NCBI RefSeq assembly: GCF_002217355.1
Contig: NZ_MUHA01000006.1
Coordinates: 1 to 64,000 of the forward strand
Direction: 5' to 3'
Source: Flavobacterium oncorhynchi
GTDB lineage: Bacteria; Bacteroidota; Bacteroidia; Flavobacteriales; Flavobacteriaceae
Length of the DNA: 64,000 nt
Part shown: positions 1 through 8,776 of the stretch, one piece after another
Numbering within the stretch: the first letter of the stretch is position 1
Layout of the letters: each line of letters starts with the position of its first letter
The notes under the pieces: generated by a model
What the model was told of the DNA's origin: nothing
The model's database searches: none
Seen by the model: the letters and a program-made list of their open reading frames with translations, nothing else
Translations under genes and position numbers: made by a program

Positions 1-494
1 CAACTACAGTTGATAACGGAAACGGAACGTTTACGATTACGTATACTGACGGTACAACTTTTACCACTTCTAACTTAACAGGACCAAAAGGAACTGACGG
101 AGCAAAAGGAGAAACTGGAGCGCAAGGAGCAACAGGAAATAATGGAAAAGGAATCACAACTACAGTTGATAACGGAAACGGAACATTTACAATTACCTAT
201 ACTGACGGCTCAACTTTTACTACTTCTAATTTGACAGGACCAAAAGGTGCAACTGGCGCAGCAGGAACTGCAGGAGCAAAAGGTGATACTGGAGAAACAG
301 GGCCGCAAGGAGTTGCAGGAACTAAAGGTGATACTGGGGCAAAGGGAGATACTGGAGCACAAGGACCTCAAGGAGCTACAGGAAATAATGGAAAAGGAAT
401 TACAACTACGGTTGATAACGGAAACGGAACTTTTACAATTACCTATACTGACGGTACAACTTTTACCACTTCTAACTTAACAGGACCAAAAGGA
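1..494 (+). repeat. Linker repeats inside the collagen-like gene
   Basis: Three copies of a roughly 105-bp linker (protein [13 protein letters not shown]... to LTGPKG) lie at about 1-92 (partial), 144-248 and 390-494, separated by Gly-X-Y tracts. Near-identity at DNA level suggests recent duplication or gene conversion, and the repeats could vary in number between strains. Confidence 0.8.
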
Positions 495-1784
495 GCAACT
501 GGAGCAACAGGAACTGCAGGAGTAAAAGGAGATACAGGAGCAACGGGACCACAGGGAGTTGCTGGAACTGCTGGAGCAAAAGGAGACACTGGAGCAACAG
601 GACCGCAAGGAGTTGCGGGAACTGCTGGAGCAAAAGGAGATACAGGGGCGCAAGGTCCTCAAGGAACTGCAGGAGTAAAAGGTGATACTGGAGCAACAGG
701 ACCGCAAGGAGTTGCAGGAACAGTTGGAGTAAAAGGAGATACTGGAGCAACAGGACCGCAAGGAGTTGCAGGAACAGTTGGAGCACAAGGGCCTCAAGGA
801 ACTGCTGGAGCAAAAGGTGATACTGGTGCGAAAGGTGATACTGGAGCAACAGGACCGCAAGGAGTTGCAGGAACAGTTGGAGCAAAAGGAGATACTGGGG
901 CACAAGGGCCTCAAGGAACTGCTGGAGCAAAAGGTGATACTGGACCAGCTGGTCAAGGAGGTGTTACAAATGCAGGAAATAATATTTCAATAACTGGATC
1001 TGGAACAACAGCCGCTCCTTATGTTATAAATGCAGTTATACCTGCAACTACACATACATTATCAAATCAAACCAATACAATTACATCAGTAGTAAATGGT
1101 GTTAGTGTTACGGCACCTGCAGTAAATACAGTTGGAAATGCATTAAGTGGTGCTAAATTGACAACGACAGTAAACGGAATACCTGCAACTGCATTAGATT
1201 TAACTCCGGCAATAACCAGCGCAATCACTGCTGATAATGGTTTAACAATTACTACTGGGAATACACAGTTAGGAGGAGCATTAATAAAACCAACTACGGT
1301 TACTACTACAACTGCTAATACATTAGCAATTGGTGGTTTGCAAACGGGTAACAATACTAATATCTATAACGGAAGTTCTTATACATCAACAGCAGACCGC
1401 ATAGTTGTTGCAGATCCTTCAACTGGTGTTTTGAAACAAGTAAAAGCAGCAATGCCAAAGTTCTTTTATGCACCTTCTGTTGTAGTACCAACGCATAATG
1501 CATCTGGTGTTGTATTATCAGGGACACAGACTTTGAACATATATACTTTTTATTCACAACAGTTTGGATTCAATGCTTCTGCTGGGCAGGCTAGAAGTAA
1601 TTCAGCTTCATCGCTTCCTGTTTTAGCACCTGCAGATTTAGATTATTTTGTGACTTATTTTGACACTAATGTATTTAATACAGTTACGGTTTCAGCAGCT
1701 GGGGTTATCAGTTATACAGTTAAACCTACTGCTGTTCCTACAGAAGCTTCATTTATGAATATTGTATTTAAAGTAAGAGACTAA
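1..1784 (+). CDS. Collagen-like repeat surface protein, 5' end outside window
   Basis: The reading frame is open from base 3 with no stop, so the gene begins before the window; an in-frame TTG at 231 is not a credible start. The protein has long runs of Gly-X-Y triplets ([26 protein letters not shown]) up to about base 955. They are interrupted by a non-collagenous linker ([20 protein letters not shown]...) seen three times. A Thr/Asn-rich C-terminal region of about 270 residues ends in FKVRD. Collagen-like bacterial proteins are usually extracellular, forming trimeric stalks or adhesins. Its stop overlaps the start of the next secreted-protein gene by one base, so the two are probably co-transcribed. 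No gliding-motility C-terminal sorting domain is visible. The exact role is unknown. Confidence 0.85.
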   Translation, partial: TTVDNGNGTFTITYTDGTTFTTSNLTGPKGTDGAKGETGAQGATGNNGKGITTTVDNGNGTFTITYTDGSTFTTSNLTGPKGATGAAGTAGAKGDTGETGPQGVAGTKGDTGAKGDTGAQGPQGATGNNGKGITTTVDNGNGTFTITYTDGTTFTTSNLTGPKGATGATGTAGVKGDTGATGPQGVAGTAGAKGDTGATGPQGVAGTAGAKGDTGAQGPQGTAGVKGDTGATGPQGVAGTVGVKGDTGATGPQGVAGTVGAQGPQGTAGAKGDTGAKGDTGATGPQGVAGTVGAKGDTGAQGPQGTAGAKGDTGPAGQGGVTNAGNNISITGSGTTAAPYVINAVIPATTHTLSNQTNTITSVVNGVSVTAPAVNTVGNALSGAKLTTTVNGIPATALDLTPAITSAITADNGLTITTGNTQLGGALIKPTTVTTTTANTLAIGGLQTGNNTNIYNGSSYTSTADRIVVADPSTGVLKQVKAAMPKFFYAPSVVVPTHNASGVVLSGTQTLNIYTFYSQQFGFNASAGQARSNSASSLPVLAPADLDYFVTYFDTNVFNTVTVSAAGVISYTVKPTAVPTEASFMNIVFKVRD

Positions 1785-3346
1785 TGTTTTTGAAACGTAC
1801 TATTATGAAAAATACATTTTTAAAAGGTTATAATAAACTAGTAGTTTTTTTGCTTCTTGCAACTGTTCAAACAGTAAGTGCACAGGTGTACGGTGATTTC
1901 CCGTATACACAGAGCTTTAATTCTGCGACAAAGCCTGCTGAAATAATTCTGCCAACTGGAGCTACTGCAAATGCTGCGGTATTTACAACTACTGGATTAG
2001 AGTTAACACCAGCGACTAATTCAAAATTTGGAGCAATTATTATTGACAATAAAAAATTTAACAGCGCAGTTGGTATTAAAATTTCATTTGAGTATGCAAT
2101 TTATGGAGGAACTGGAGCAGATGGTATAAGCGTATTTTTATTTGATGCTGCTGTTACTCCAACAATTGGAACAAATGGACGTGGAATGGGATATTCTTAT
2201 TTAAGAGCCAACGATTCCTATTCTGGCAATAGACGTGAAGGACTTTCTGGAGCTTATTTAGGTATTGCTTTAGATTCTTATGGAAATTTTAAAGGAGATC
2301 CTTTTCAAGGTGATGCTAGACTGAATGGGGTTTCGGCTCCATCTGGCGGCTGGGCAAACTCAGGAAGCAGTCATGTTACTTTGAGAGGTGCTAGAGGAGG
2401 TGCTTTGGATAATAAAGGAAGAGGAGCAGGTTATACAGGTTATCCTGTGCTTACAACCCAAAGTACACTAACTCCAACAGGGACATCAAACGGAGGTGCA
2501 GAACTTAATGTTTTAGGAGCATATTCCTATAACAATGGAAATCCGGATAATTTTAATATCCGATCTGGAGCCTATACCACAGATCCTAACAATGCAAATT
2601 ATCGAAAAGCATTTATTGAACTTGTTCCCAATGCGTCTGGTGGTTATAACATTACAGTAAAAATACAGCATCAAAATACAGTTAGAACTATAATCGATAA
2701 TTATTGGTACAAGCAATCTATACTTTATACCGAAAATTCAAATCCAGAAAACTCTGATTATAATACTTCTTTAAATGAAGGAGCAGCTACAACTCATACT
2801 TTAAATACTGCTATTCCTAATAGTTTTAAAATTGGTTTTGGAGCTTCAACAGGAGGTTTAAATGATATACATAAAATATGGGGCTTAGAAGTAGTTTTAC
2901 CATATGCCGCAGAAGCAGTTGCTGATAATGCAACAATATGCAAAAATAATCCAGTAACTATAAATCCATATGCAAACGATGTCGCGTATAGTGGGCCAAC
3001 TCACGGAATACCAATAGCATCTTCAAGTAATATAGATTACAGTCAATTTAGATTTCTTAATGCTGATGGTACTACTGCGGCAAATCCGTTTTCGATTACG
3101 ACAACAGAAGGAACTTTTACCTATAATTCAGCTTCAGGATTAGTAACATTCAATCCCGTAAAAGGATTTACAGGCAAGGCAGAAGTTTCTTATAATATAA
3201 AAGGAAAAACATATCCGGCTGGAACATTTCAGCCTTATGGAGATGAAGGGTTTAGATCTAAGAAAGCCGTGATAAGTGTTACAGTATCAAAATGTCAGGT
3301 AATTACAAATCCAATGCTTCCTTCAAAAAGCAATGCTAAATACTAA
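1784..3346 (+). CDS. Secreted L-type lectin-like protein
   Basis: A signal peptide (KLVVFLLLATVQTVSAQ) is followed by a region resembling bacterial legume-type lectin domains: GDFPYTQSF near the N-terminus, then ADGISVFLFDA, GAYLGIALDSYG and FKIGFGASTGG. A C-terminal segment of about 130 residues (ADNATICKNNPVTINPYANDV ... GFTGKAEVSYNIKG) resembles Ig-like or CshA-type adhesin repeats. The first ATG overlaps the preceding stop by one base. A second in-frame ATG at 1805 (MKNTFLKG) gives a more typical signal peptide and may be the true start. It probably binds surface or environmental glycans outside the cell. The family call is by pattern; the ligand is unknown. Confidence 0.75.
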   Translation: MFLKRTIMKNTFLKGYNKLVVFLLLATVQTVSAQVYGDFPYTQSFNSATKPAEIILPTGATANAAVFTTTGLELTPATNSKFGAIIIDNKKFNSAVGIKISFEYAIYGGTGADGISVFLFDAAVTPTIGTNGRGMGYSYLRANDSYSGNRREGLSGAYLGIALDSYGNFKGDPFQGDARLNGVSAPSGGWANSGSSHVTLRGARGGALDNKGRGAGYTGYPVLTTQSTLTPTGTSNGGAELNVLGAYSYNNGNPDNFNIRSGAYTTDPNNANYRKAFIELVPNASGGYNITVKIQHQNTVRTIIDNYWYKQSILYTENSNPENSDYNTSLNEGAATTHTLNTAIPNSFKIGFGASTGGLNDIHKIWGLEVVLPYAAEAVADNATICKNNPVTINPYANDVAYSGPTHGIPIASSSNIDYSQFRFLNADGTTAANPFSITTTEGTFTYNSASGLVTFNPVKGFTGKAEVSYNIKGKTYPAGTFQPYGDEGFRSKKAVISVTVSKCQVITNPMLPSKSNAKY

Positions 3347-3412
3347 AAGCGTTATTTTTTAAAGTTAAATCTAAAAAATTTCGATACAACAGTAAGTCAA
3401 TAAATAGAGCTT

Positions 3413-4669
3413 ATGAAATCAAGAATTCAAAATATTTTTTTAACCCTCTTATTATTTCTCGGCGGAATAATGACAGCGCAGACTGTAAATGTTGGAGAGT
3501 TGTTTATTACATCTGGCACAACTATGTCTACAGTAGGAGCAATGGATAACAAAAGTTCAGGAAATCTGTTTAATGATGGAGAATTTATCTTGTACAGCCA
3601 TTATAATAATGACGGACTGGTAAGTTTTTCTTCAGGATCACATTCAGGAATAACACGAATGATTGGATCGACAGGATTTCAGCAAATTTCAGGAACTATG
3701 CCTATGCAGTGGAATGATGCTGAATTTAAAAATAATAGTATTCAGCCCGCTTTTCATTTGTCGAACGAAGTGAGTATTTCTGGTACGGCTAATTTTCAGC
3801 AAGGAATTATTAATGACGATGAATATGGAGGATTGTTAGTTTTCGAAAATAAATCTAAACATATTAATGTCAATGATAACAGTCATGTTGATGGTAAGGT
3901 GCAAAAAGCAGGTCAAGAAGATTTTACTTATCCAATTGGCGATAAAAATAAATACCGATTTGCAGGTATCTCGGCACCAAAGGAAATATTGAGCAGTTTT
4001 ACAGGCAAATATTTCTTTGAAGATTCTAATGCTTTATATCCGCATAGTCAAAAAGCAAAGGAAATAGTTCTTATCAATAATCAAGAATATTGGACTTTAG
4101 ATAAAACTTCCGGAAACTCAGATGTAATGCTGACTTTAAGCTGGGATGAAACATCGACTACGCCGGCAGACGTTCTCGTGTCACCACAAACTTCAATACA
4201 TATCGTAAGATGGGATGAAGCTCAAAACCGTTGGATTGATGAAGGCGGAGTTGTAGATAGTGATAAAAAAACGGTTACTACTCCTGTAAATGTTTCGGGA
4301 TATAATGTGTTTACTACTGCAAGAGTCGATGACGGCATTGTTTTGCCTTGCAGTACTTTGACAGTTTTCAATGCTGTTTCACCTGATGGAGATGGAAAAA
4401 ATGAGTATTTCAAGATTGATGGATTGACAGAATGTTCAGCAGATAATACAGTTGAAATTTACAATCGATGGGGAATAAAAGTGTTTGACACTGTTAATTA
4501 TGACTCTAATGGAAATGTTTTTAGAGGTTATTCAGAAGGAAGAACAACCATATCGAAAAATGAGATGCTGCCAACAGGAACTTATTTCTACATTATAAAT
4601 ATTAAATATTCTGGAACTTCACCTCAGGTATTAAAAAAATCAGGATACCTGTACTTAACTAGAAATTAA
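3413..4669 (+). CDS. T9SS type B sorting-domain surface protein
   Basis: The 418-residue protein starts with a signal peptide (MKSRIQNIFLTLLLFLGGIMTAQ). The C-terminal 100 residues match the gliding motility-associated C-terminal (CHU_C) pattern: VFNAVSPDGDGKNEYFKIDG, VEIYNRWGIKVFD, and LPTGTYFYIINIKY ending in GYLYLTRN. This domain is the type B secretion signal of the Bacteroidetes type IX secretion system, which in known cases works with a PorP/SprF partner. Such a partner is encoded directly downstream at 4718. The middle region is beta-rich and unassigned. It is probably exported to the cell surface and may help display the two upstream proteins. Confidence 0.85.
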   Translation: MKSRIQNIFLTLLLFLGGIMTAQTVNVGELFITSGTTMSTVGAMDNKSSGNLFNDGEFILYSHYNNDGLVSFSSGSHSGITRMIGSTGFQQISGTMPMQWNDAEFKNNSIQPAFHLSNEVSISGTANFQQGIINDDEYGGLLVFENKSKHINVNDNSHVDGKVQKAGQEDFTYPIGDKNKYRFAGISAPKEILSSFTGKYFFEDSNALYPHSQKAKEIVLINNQEYWTLDKTSGNSDVMLTLSWDETSTTPADVLVSPQTSIHIVRWDEAQNRWIDEGGVVDSDKKTVTTPVNVSGYNVFTTARVDDGIVLPCSTLTVFNAVSPDGDGKNEYFKIDGLTECSADNTVEIYNRWGIKVFDTVNYDSNGNVFRGYSEGRTTISKNEMLPTGTYFYIINIKYSGTSPQVLKKSGYLYLTRN

Positions 4670-4717
4670 TTTGCTGAGTTACATTTTTAGCAGCTTTAAA
4701 TTATTAAAGATAAAAGC

Positions 4718-5635
4718 ATGAGAATAAAATTTTATACAGTGGTTATTATGTTAACTGGTTTTTTTTGCTGTGCACAGCAAGATGCTCAGTTTACACAATA
4801 TATGTACAATACCATAAGTATTAACCCCGCATATGCAGGATCAAGAGGAGCATTGAGTGTTTTTGGTTTATATAGAACGCAGTGGGTAGGTCTTGACGGT
4901 GCTCCAGAAACAAGCAGTTTTTCAGTCAATTCACCAATTAGTAACAGTAATTTAGGAATTGGAGTTTCGCTTGTTAATGACAAAATTGGACCAACAAACG
5001 AGAATAATTTCTCAACAGATTTATCGTATTCAATTCAAACATCAGCAAATTTTAAGCTGTCATTTGGTATCAAAGGAACAGTTAATTTGTTTAATTTAGA
5101 TATTAATAAATTGAACATTGAAGACCAAGGAGATCCGCAATTTCAAGATTTAAGAAATAAAATTTCTCCAAACGTCGGAGCTGGAGTTTATTGGCATTCA
5201 GACAAAGCTTATGTTGGTTTATCAGTGCCCAGTTTTATCGAAACTAATCGTTACGATGATAATGATGTGGCGATTTATAAAGATAGAATCAATTATTATT
5301 TAATGGGAGGATATGTGTTTGATTTAGATAAATATCAATACATTAAATTCAAACCTGCGGTATTAGTAAAAATGGTAGAAGGAGCACCTTTGCAAGTAGA
5401 TCTTTCGGCTAATTTTATGTTCAACGACAAATTTGTTGTAGGAGCAGCATACAGATGGAGCGCTGCGGTGAGTGCAATGGCAGGTTTTCAGGTTTCAGAC
5501 GGACTTTACATAGGATATGCCTACGACCATGAAACAACAAAACTGCAAAATTATAATTCAGGATCGCATGAAATATTTCTACGATACGAGTTCTTTAAAA
5601 ACTATGGTAAAATTACAACCCCACGTTTCTTTTAA
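4718..5635 (+). CDS. PorP/SprF-like outer-membrane protein
   Basis: The 305-residue protein has a signal peptide and the family's N-terminal signature QQDAQFTQYMYNTISINPAYAGSRG, then alternating beta strands ending in an aromatic residue (LRYEFFKNYGKITTPRFF). PorP/SprF proteins are outer-membrane beta-barrels needed for secretion or surface anchoring of type B CHU_C-domain proteins. The gene lies just downstream of a CHU_C protein and ends 13 bases before an OmpA-like gene, the usual flavobacterial order. It is probably the dedicated partner of the upstream secreted protein. The specific orthologue cannot be named. Confidence 0.88.
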   Translation: MRIKFYTVVIMLTGFFCCAQQDAQFTQYMYNTISINPAYAGSRGALSVFGLYRTQWVGLDGAPETSSFSVNSPISNSNLGIGVSLVNDKIGPTNENNFSTDLSYSIQTSANFKLSFGIKGTVNLFNLDINKLNIEDQGDPQFQDLRNKISPNVGAGVYWHSDKAYVGLSVPSFIETNRYDDNDVAIYKDRINYYLMGGYVFDLDKYQYIKFKPAVLVKMVEGAPLQVDLSANFMFNDKFVVGAAYRWSAAVSAMAGFQVSDGLYIGYAYDHETTKLQNYNSGSHEIFLRYEFFKNYGKITTPRFF

Positions 5636-5648
5636 TCCTACATTGACA

Positions 5649-7580
5649 ATGAAAAATTTTATACTTGTTTACGCCTTACTAATTGTTTTTTCATTTAATA
5701 GTTATTCCCAGCAAAACCAGACAGTTTCTGCTGATAAAGACTATAACAATTATGCCTATATAGACGCCATTAAAACCTATGAAAGAATTGCTGATAAAGG
5801 ATACAAATCTGAGGATATGTTCAAGAAATTAGGCAACTCTTTTTATTTCAATTCAGAGTTTGAGAAAGCAGCCAAATGGTACGAGGAATTATTCGCTATG
5901 AAAAGTGAGGTAGAACCAGAGTATTATTATCGTTATGCACAATCATTGAAAGCAGCTGGAAATGATAAAAAAGCAAATGAAATATTAGACTTGTTTGCTC
6001 AAAAATCAAAGAAAGATACAAGAGCTGAGCGCTATTTAAAAGACAAAAATTATTTAGCAGAAATTAAAGCCAATTCAGGAAGATATAAAATTGAAGATGC
6101 AGGTGTAAACAGTAAGTATTCAGATTACGGAACGGCATTTTATCAAAATAAAATAGTGTTTACATCAGCCAGAGATACTGGTAATTTTGCGCAGCGAATT
6201 CACAAATGGACAGGGGAACATTTTACAAATTTATATCAAGCCGATATTGATGCCGATTTCAATCCAAATAAGCCTGAAAAGATAAAATCTAAAATCAATT
6301 CTAAATTCAACGAAGCGACGCCAGTTTTTACAAAAGACGGAAAAACGGTTTATTTTACAAGAAACAATTTTATTGACGGCAAAAAAGGAAAAGATGGTAA
6401 TAAAACTACTTTAATTAAAATATACAAAGCAACTTTTGAAAACAATAAATGGACGAATATTATTGAACTTCCATTTAATAGTGATACTTATAGTACCGCA
6501 CATCCAGCTTTAAGTCCTGATGAAAAAACCTTGTATTTTGCATCTGATATGCCGGGAACATTTGGACAGTCAGATATTTATAAAGTAAGTATTAATGGAA
6601 GCGGAGGTTTTGGTTCTCCAGAGAATTTAGGTAAAACAATTAATACTGAAGGCAAAGAAACGTTTCCATTTATAACAGCTGATAACGAAATTTATTTTGC
6701 TTCAGATGGTCATCCAGGACTTGGAGGTTTAGATGTATTTGTTGGTAAAATAAGCGGGAATGAAATAACAAATATTAAAAATGTAGGTGCCGATATTAAT
6801 TCTCCTAACGATGATTTTGCATTTGTTATTGATAATAAGTCCAGAAGAGGTTTTTTCTCTTCGAATAAAGACGGCGGACAAGGTTCTGATGATATTTATA
6901 AGTTTTTAGAAACGCGTAAATTGGAATGCGTTCAGGAGTTAAACGGTATTATTACACATACACAGACAGGAGTTATTTTATCTGGTGCCAAAGTCTCACT
7001 GTATGATGATATGCAGGTGCTGAAAAGTACTGTCATTTCAGATTTAAATGGATTTTACAGTTTTTCTGTTGAATGCGGAAAAACCTATAATGTAAGAGTT
7101 GAAAAAGCAGATTATGCAACTAAAGAGGTTCGCCCATCGATTGGAACAGAAACAGGAAAAACGTATTTGCCAATTTCGCTGGATAAAGTTACATGTCAGG
7201 TTGCAGTAGGAGATGATTTAGGGAAATGTTTTGATATTAAAATGATTTATTTTGATTTGGACGGATCGGATATTCGTCCTGAAGCGGCCTTGGATTTGGT
7301 GAAAATTCTAGATGTTTTAAATCAGTATCCAACAATGAAAATAGATATTCGTTCGCATACAGACAGTCGCCAAACAGCCGTATACAATGAAAGACTTTCT
7401 GATAGAAGAGCCAAATCAACAATAAAATGGCTGGTAAAAAACGGTATTTCACCAAATAGATTAACAGGTAAAGGTTACGGTGAAACGCAGCTTGTAAATG
7501 AATGTTCTGATGGTGTAAAATGTACCGAAGAACAGCATCAAATGAATAGAAGAAGTGAATTTATAATCACGAAACTATAA
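5649..7580 (+). CDS. OmpA-family outer-membrane protein with PD40 repeats
   Basis: I chose the ATG at 5649 because it begins a signal peptide (MKNFILVYALLIVFSFNSYS); upstream in-frame starts lie inside the preceding gene. The 643-residue protein has an N-terminal TPR-like region (ERIADKGYKSEDMFKKLGNS), beta-propeller PD40-like repeats (PALSPDEKTLYFASDMPG, DNEIYFASDGHPG) and a carboxypeptidase-like beta-sandwich. The C-terminal OmpA domain (MIYFDLDGSDIRPEAALDL ... IDIRSHTDSR ... NRRSEFIITKL) should bind peptidoglycan. The pairing with PorP/SprF matches type IX secretion or gliding loci. It probably anchors the outer-membrane complex to the cell wall. Confidence 0.87.
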   Translation: MKNFILVYALLIVFSFNSYSQQNQTVSADKDYNNYAYIDAIKTYERIADKGYKSEDMFKKLGNSFYFNSEFEKAAKWYEELFAMKSEVEPEYYYRYAQSLKAAGNDKKANEILDLFAQKSKKDTRAERYLKDKNYLAEIKANSGRYKIEDAGVNSKYSDYGTAFYQNKIVFTSARDTGNFAQRIHKWTGEHFTNLYQADIDADFNPNKPEKIKSKINSKFNEATPVFTKDGKTVYFTRNNFIDGKKGKDGNKTTLIKIYKATFENNKWTNIIELPFNSDTYSTAHPALSPDEKTLYFASDMPGTFGQSDIYKVSINGSGGFGSPENLGKTINTEGKETFPFITADNEIYFASDGHPGLGGLDVFVGKISGNEITNIKNVGADINSPNDDFAFVIDNKSRRGFFSSNKDGGQGSDDIYKFLETRKLECVQELNGIITHTQTGVILSGAKVSLYDDMQVLKSTVISDLNGFYSFSVECGKTYNVRVEKADYATKEVRPSIGTETGKTYLPISLDKVTCQVAVGDDLGKCFDIKMIYFDLDGSDIRPEAALDLVKILDVLNQYPTMKIDIRSHTDSRQTAVYNERLSDRRAKSTIKWLVKNGISPNRLTGKGYGETQLVNECSDGVKCTEEQHQMNRRSEFIITKL

Positions 7581-7629
7581 AATATAATCAGTTAAGAATT
7601 TAAAAAAAATCAAGATAAACAAGAGAAGA

Positions 7630-7962
7630 ATGAGCAGAAAAACCATTTCAATAATTAGTTACTTAACTCTTGTAGGATGGGTAATTTCTTTTCTTGTTTA
7701 TCATAATGGAGGAAGGTCTTCATTTGCGCAGTATCACCTAAAACAGTCTTTTGGATTAGGTGTTTTGAGTGCAGCACTAGGCTGTGCTTTTATACCGATA
7801 TTTTCTATTAATCCTGTAATTTCAACTTTCTTTACCGTTTTTAGTTTTGGTATATTGGTTTTTTTAATAGCAGGGATTGTTAACGCTGTTAATCAAAAAA
7901 GAAAACCCATACCGCTAATCGGATCTATGTTTGTTGATCGATTTAACTTTATCAAATATTAA
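7630..7962 (+). CDS. Small DUF4870-like membrane protein
   Basis: The 110-residue protein has about three hydrophobic segments (ISIISYLTLVGWVISFLVY, FGLGVLSAALGCAFIPIF, FFTVFSFGILVFLIAGIVNAV). The pattern FAQYHLKQSFGL between the first two resembles DUF4870/TM protein families, where a short R/HxxQ-type segment links helices. It lies 49 bases after the OmpA-like gene on the same strand and could share its transcript. The function is unknown. Confidence 0.65.
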   Translation: MSRKTISIISYLTLVGWVISFLVYHNGGRSSFAQYHLKQSFGLGVLSAALGCAFIPIFSINPVISTFFTVFSFGILVFLIAGIVNAVNQKRKPIPLIGSMFVDRFNFIKY

Positions 7963-8245
7963 ATTTTCTATTCTTTGTTTTTAAAAGAATACGATACAAT
8001 ACTTATATCAGATTATCTCTTTGTTTACTAAATATTTCCTTAAAATGTTTAGTAAATAAAAGTCTTATTTTGAGGTTTTTATGTCTTATTGTGGAGGTGT
8101 TTAATTTTGAAGTGAAATACTTTTGTACTTGTTTATCAAGATTGTATAAATCAAAAAAAGACAAACAAATACAAAACCTAAAAAGAAACTTTGATGAGCT
8201 GTAACTAGCTCAGTTTAGGGAGTATTAATTGTAAAGAAATTGACG
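7963..8245. other. Intergenic region with inverted repeat
   Basis: This AT-rich spacer holds an inverted repeat, TTTACTAAA at 8024-8032 and TTTAGTAAA at 8048-8056, separated by 15 bases. It could be a weak terminator or an operator. I see no gene. Confidence 0.35.
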
Positions 8246-8695
8246 ATGGAAAAGATACAAGTTTTAGTGCGAGACGATAAAGGATTGTTTTTAAAAATGT
8301 TTAAAAATAATTTTGCAGATGAATTTAAATTTACCCAAGATTCATTTTTGATTAGTAAAAAGCCAAAATCTCAAGGGCTTAATAGATCTATATTTGTAGT
8401 TTACAGTCATCAAGAATTAATTGAATTTTTGCAGCTTGAAAAGAAAGGAAAAATTGCTTTAGTCTGTTTATTTGATAAGTTATTATACGCTAATCTAGCT
8501 GTTCTAGAAGAAATTAACAATTTGATAGGATTAAGCGGTTACCAAACAAAAAGAGGAATTGTTAATGACTTGAAGGCATATCTTAAAAATGCTGCTCAAC
8601 CAAAAAGGGATACCATTCAATCTGGAGTTTTTAATGCAGATACAAAGCAAATACAATCTAATGATTTATATAAAACAGTATTGTATTTTGTATAA
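8246..8695 (+). CDS. Hypothetical protein, 149 residues
   Basis: The start is the ATG at 8246 (MEKIQVLVRDD); an in-frame TTG six bases upstream is less likely. I do not recognise the family. The middle of the protein (RSIFVVYSHQELIEFL, GKIALVCLFDKLLYANLAVLEEI) alternates beta and alpha segments somewhat like a receiver-type fold, but no phospho-acceptor motif is clear. There is no signal peptide or membrane segment, so it is probably cytoplasmic. A terminator follows at 8718-8757. Confidence 0.6.
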   Translation: MEKIQVLVRDDKGLFLKMFKNNFADEFKFTQDSFLISKKPKSQGLNRSIFVVYSHQELIEFLQLEKKGKIALVCLFDKLLYANLAVLEEINNLIGLSGYQTKRGIVNDLKAYLKNAAQPKRDTIQSGVFNADTKQIQSNDLYKTVLYFV

Positions 8696-8717
8696 ATAAG
8701 ATTAAAAAAATAAGTAT

Positions 8718-8757
8718 AAAAAAAGGAATTTCAATCTTCTTGAAGTTCCTTTTTTTT
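8718..8757. terminator. Bidirectional terminator
   Basis: An A-run leads into the stem GGAATTTCAA/TTGAAGTTCC (one mismatch) and then a run of eight T. It lies between convergent genes and could serve both. Confidence 0.75.
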
Positions 8758-8776
8758 GTGAAAAATGATTGAATTG

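Noticed and set aside
472..956. Long minus-strand open frames opposite the collagen repeats (Leu- and Ser/Cys-rich)
   Set aside because: They arise from the repetitive Gly-X-Y codons read in reverse; composition is extreme and no start context or family fits.
5517..5648. Upstream-extended start of the OmpA-like gene
   Set aside because: It overlaps the PorP/SprF gene and would hide the signal peptide that begins at 5649.
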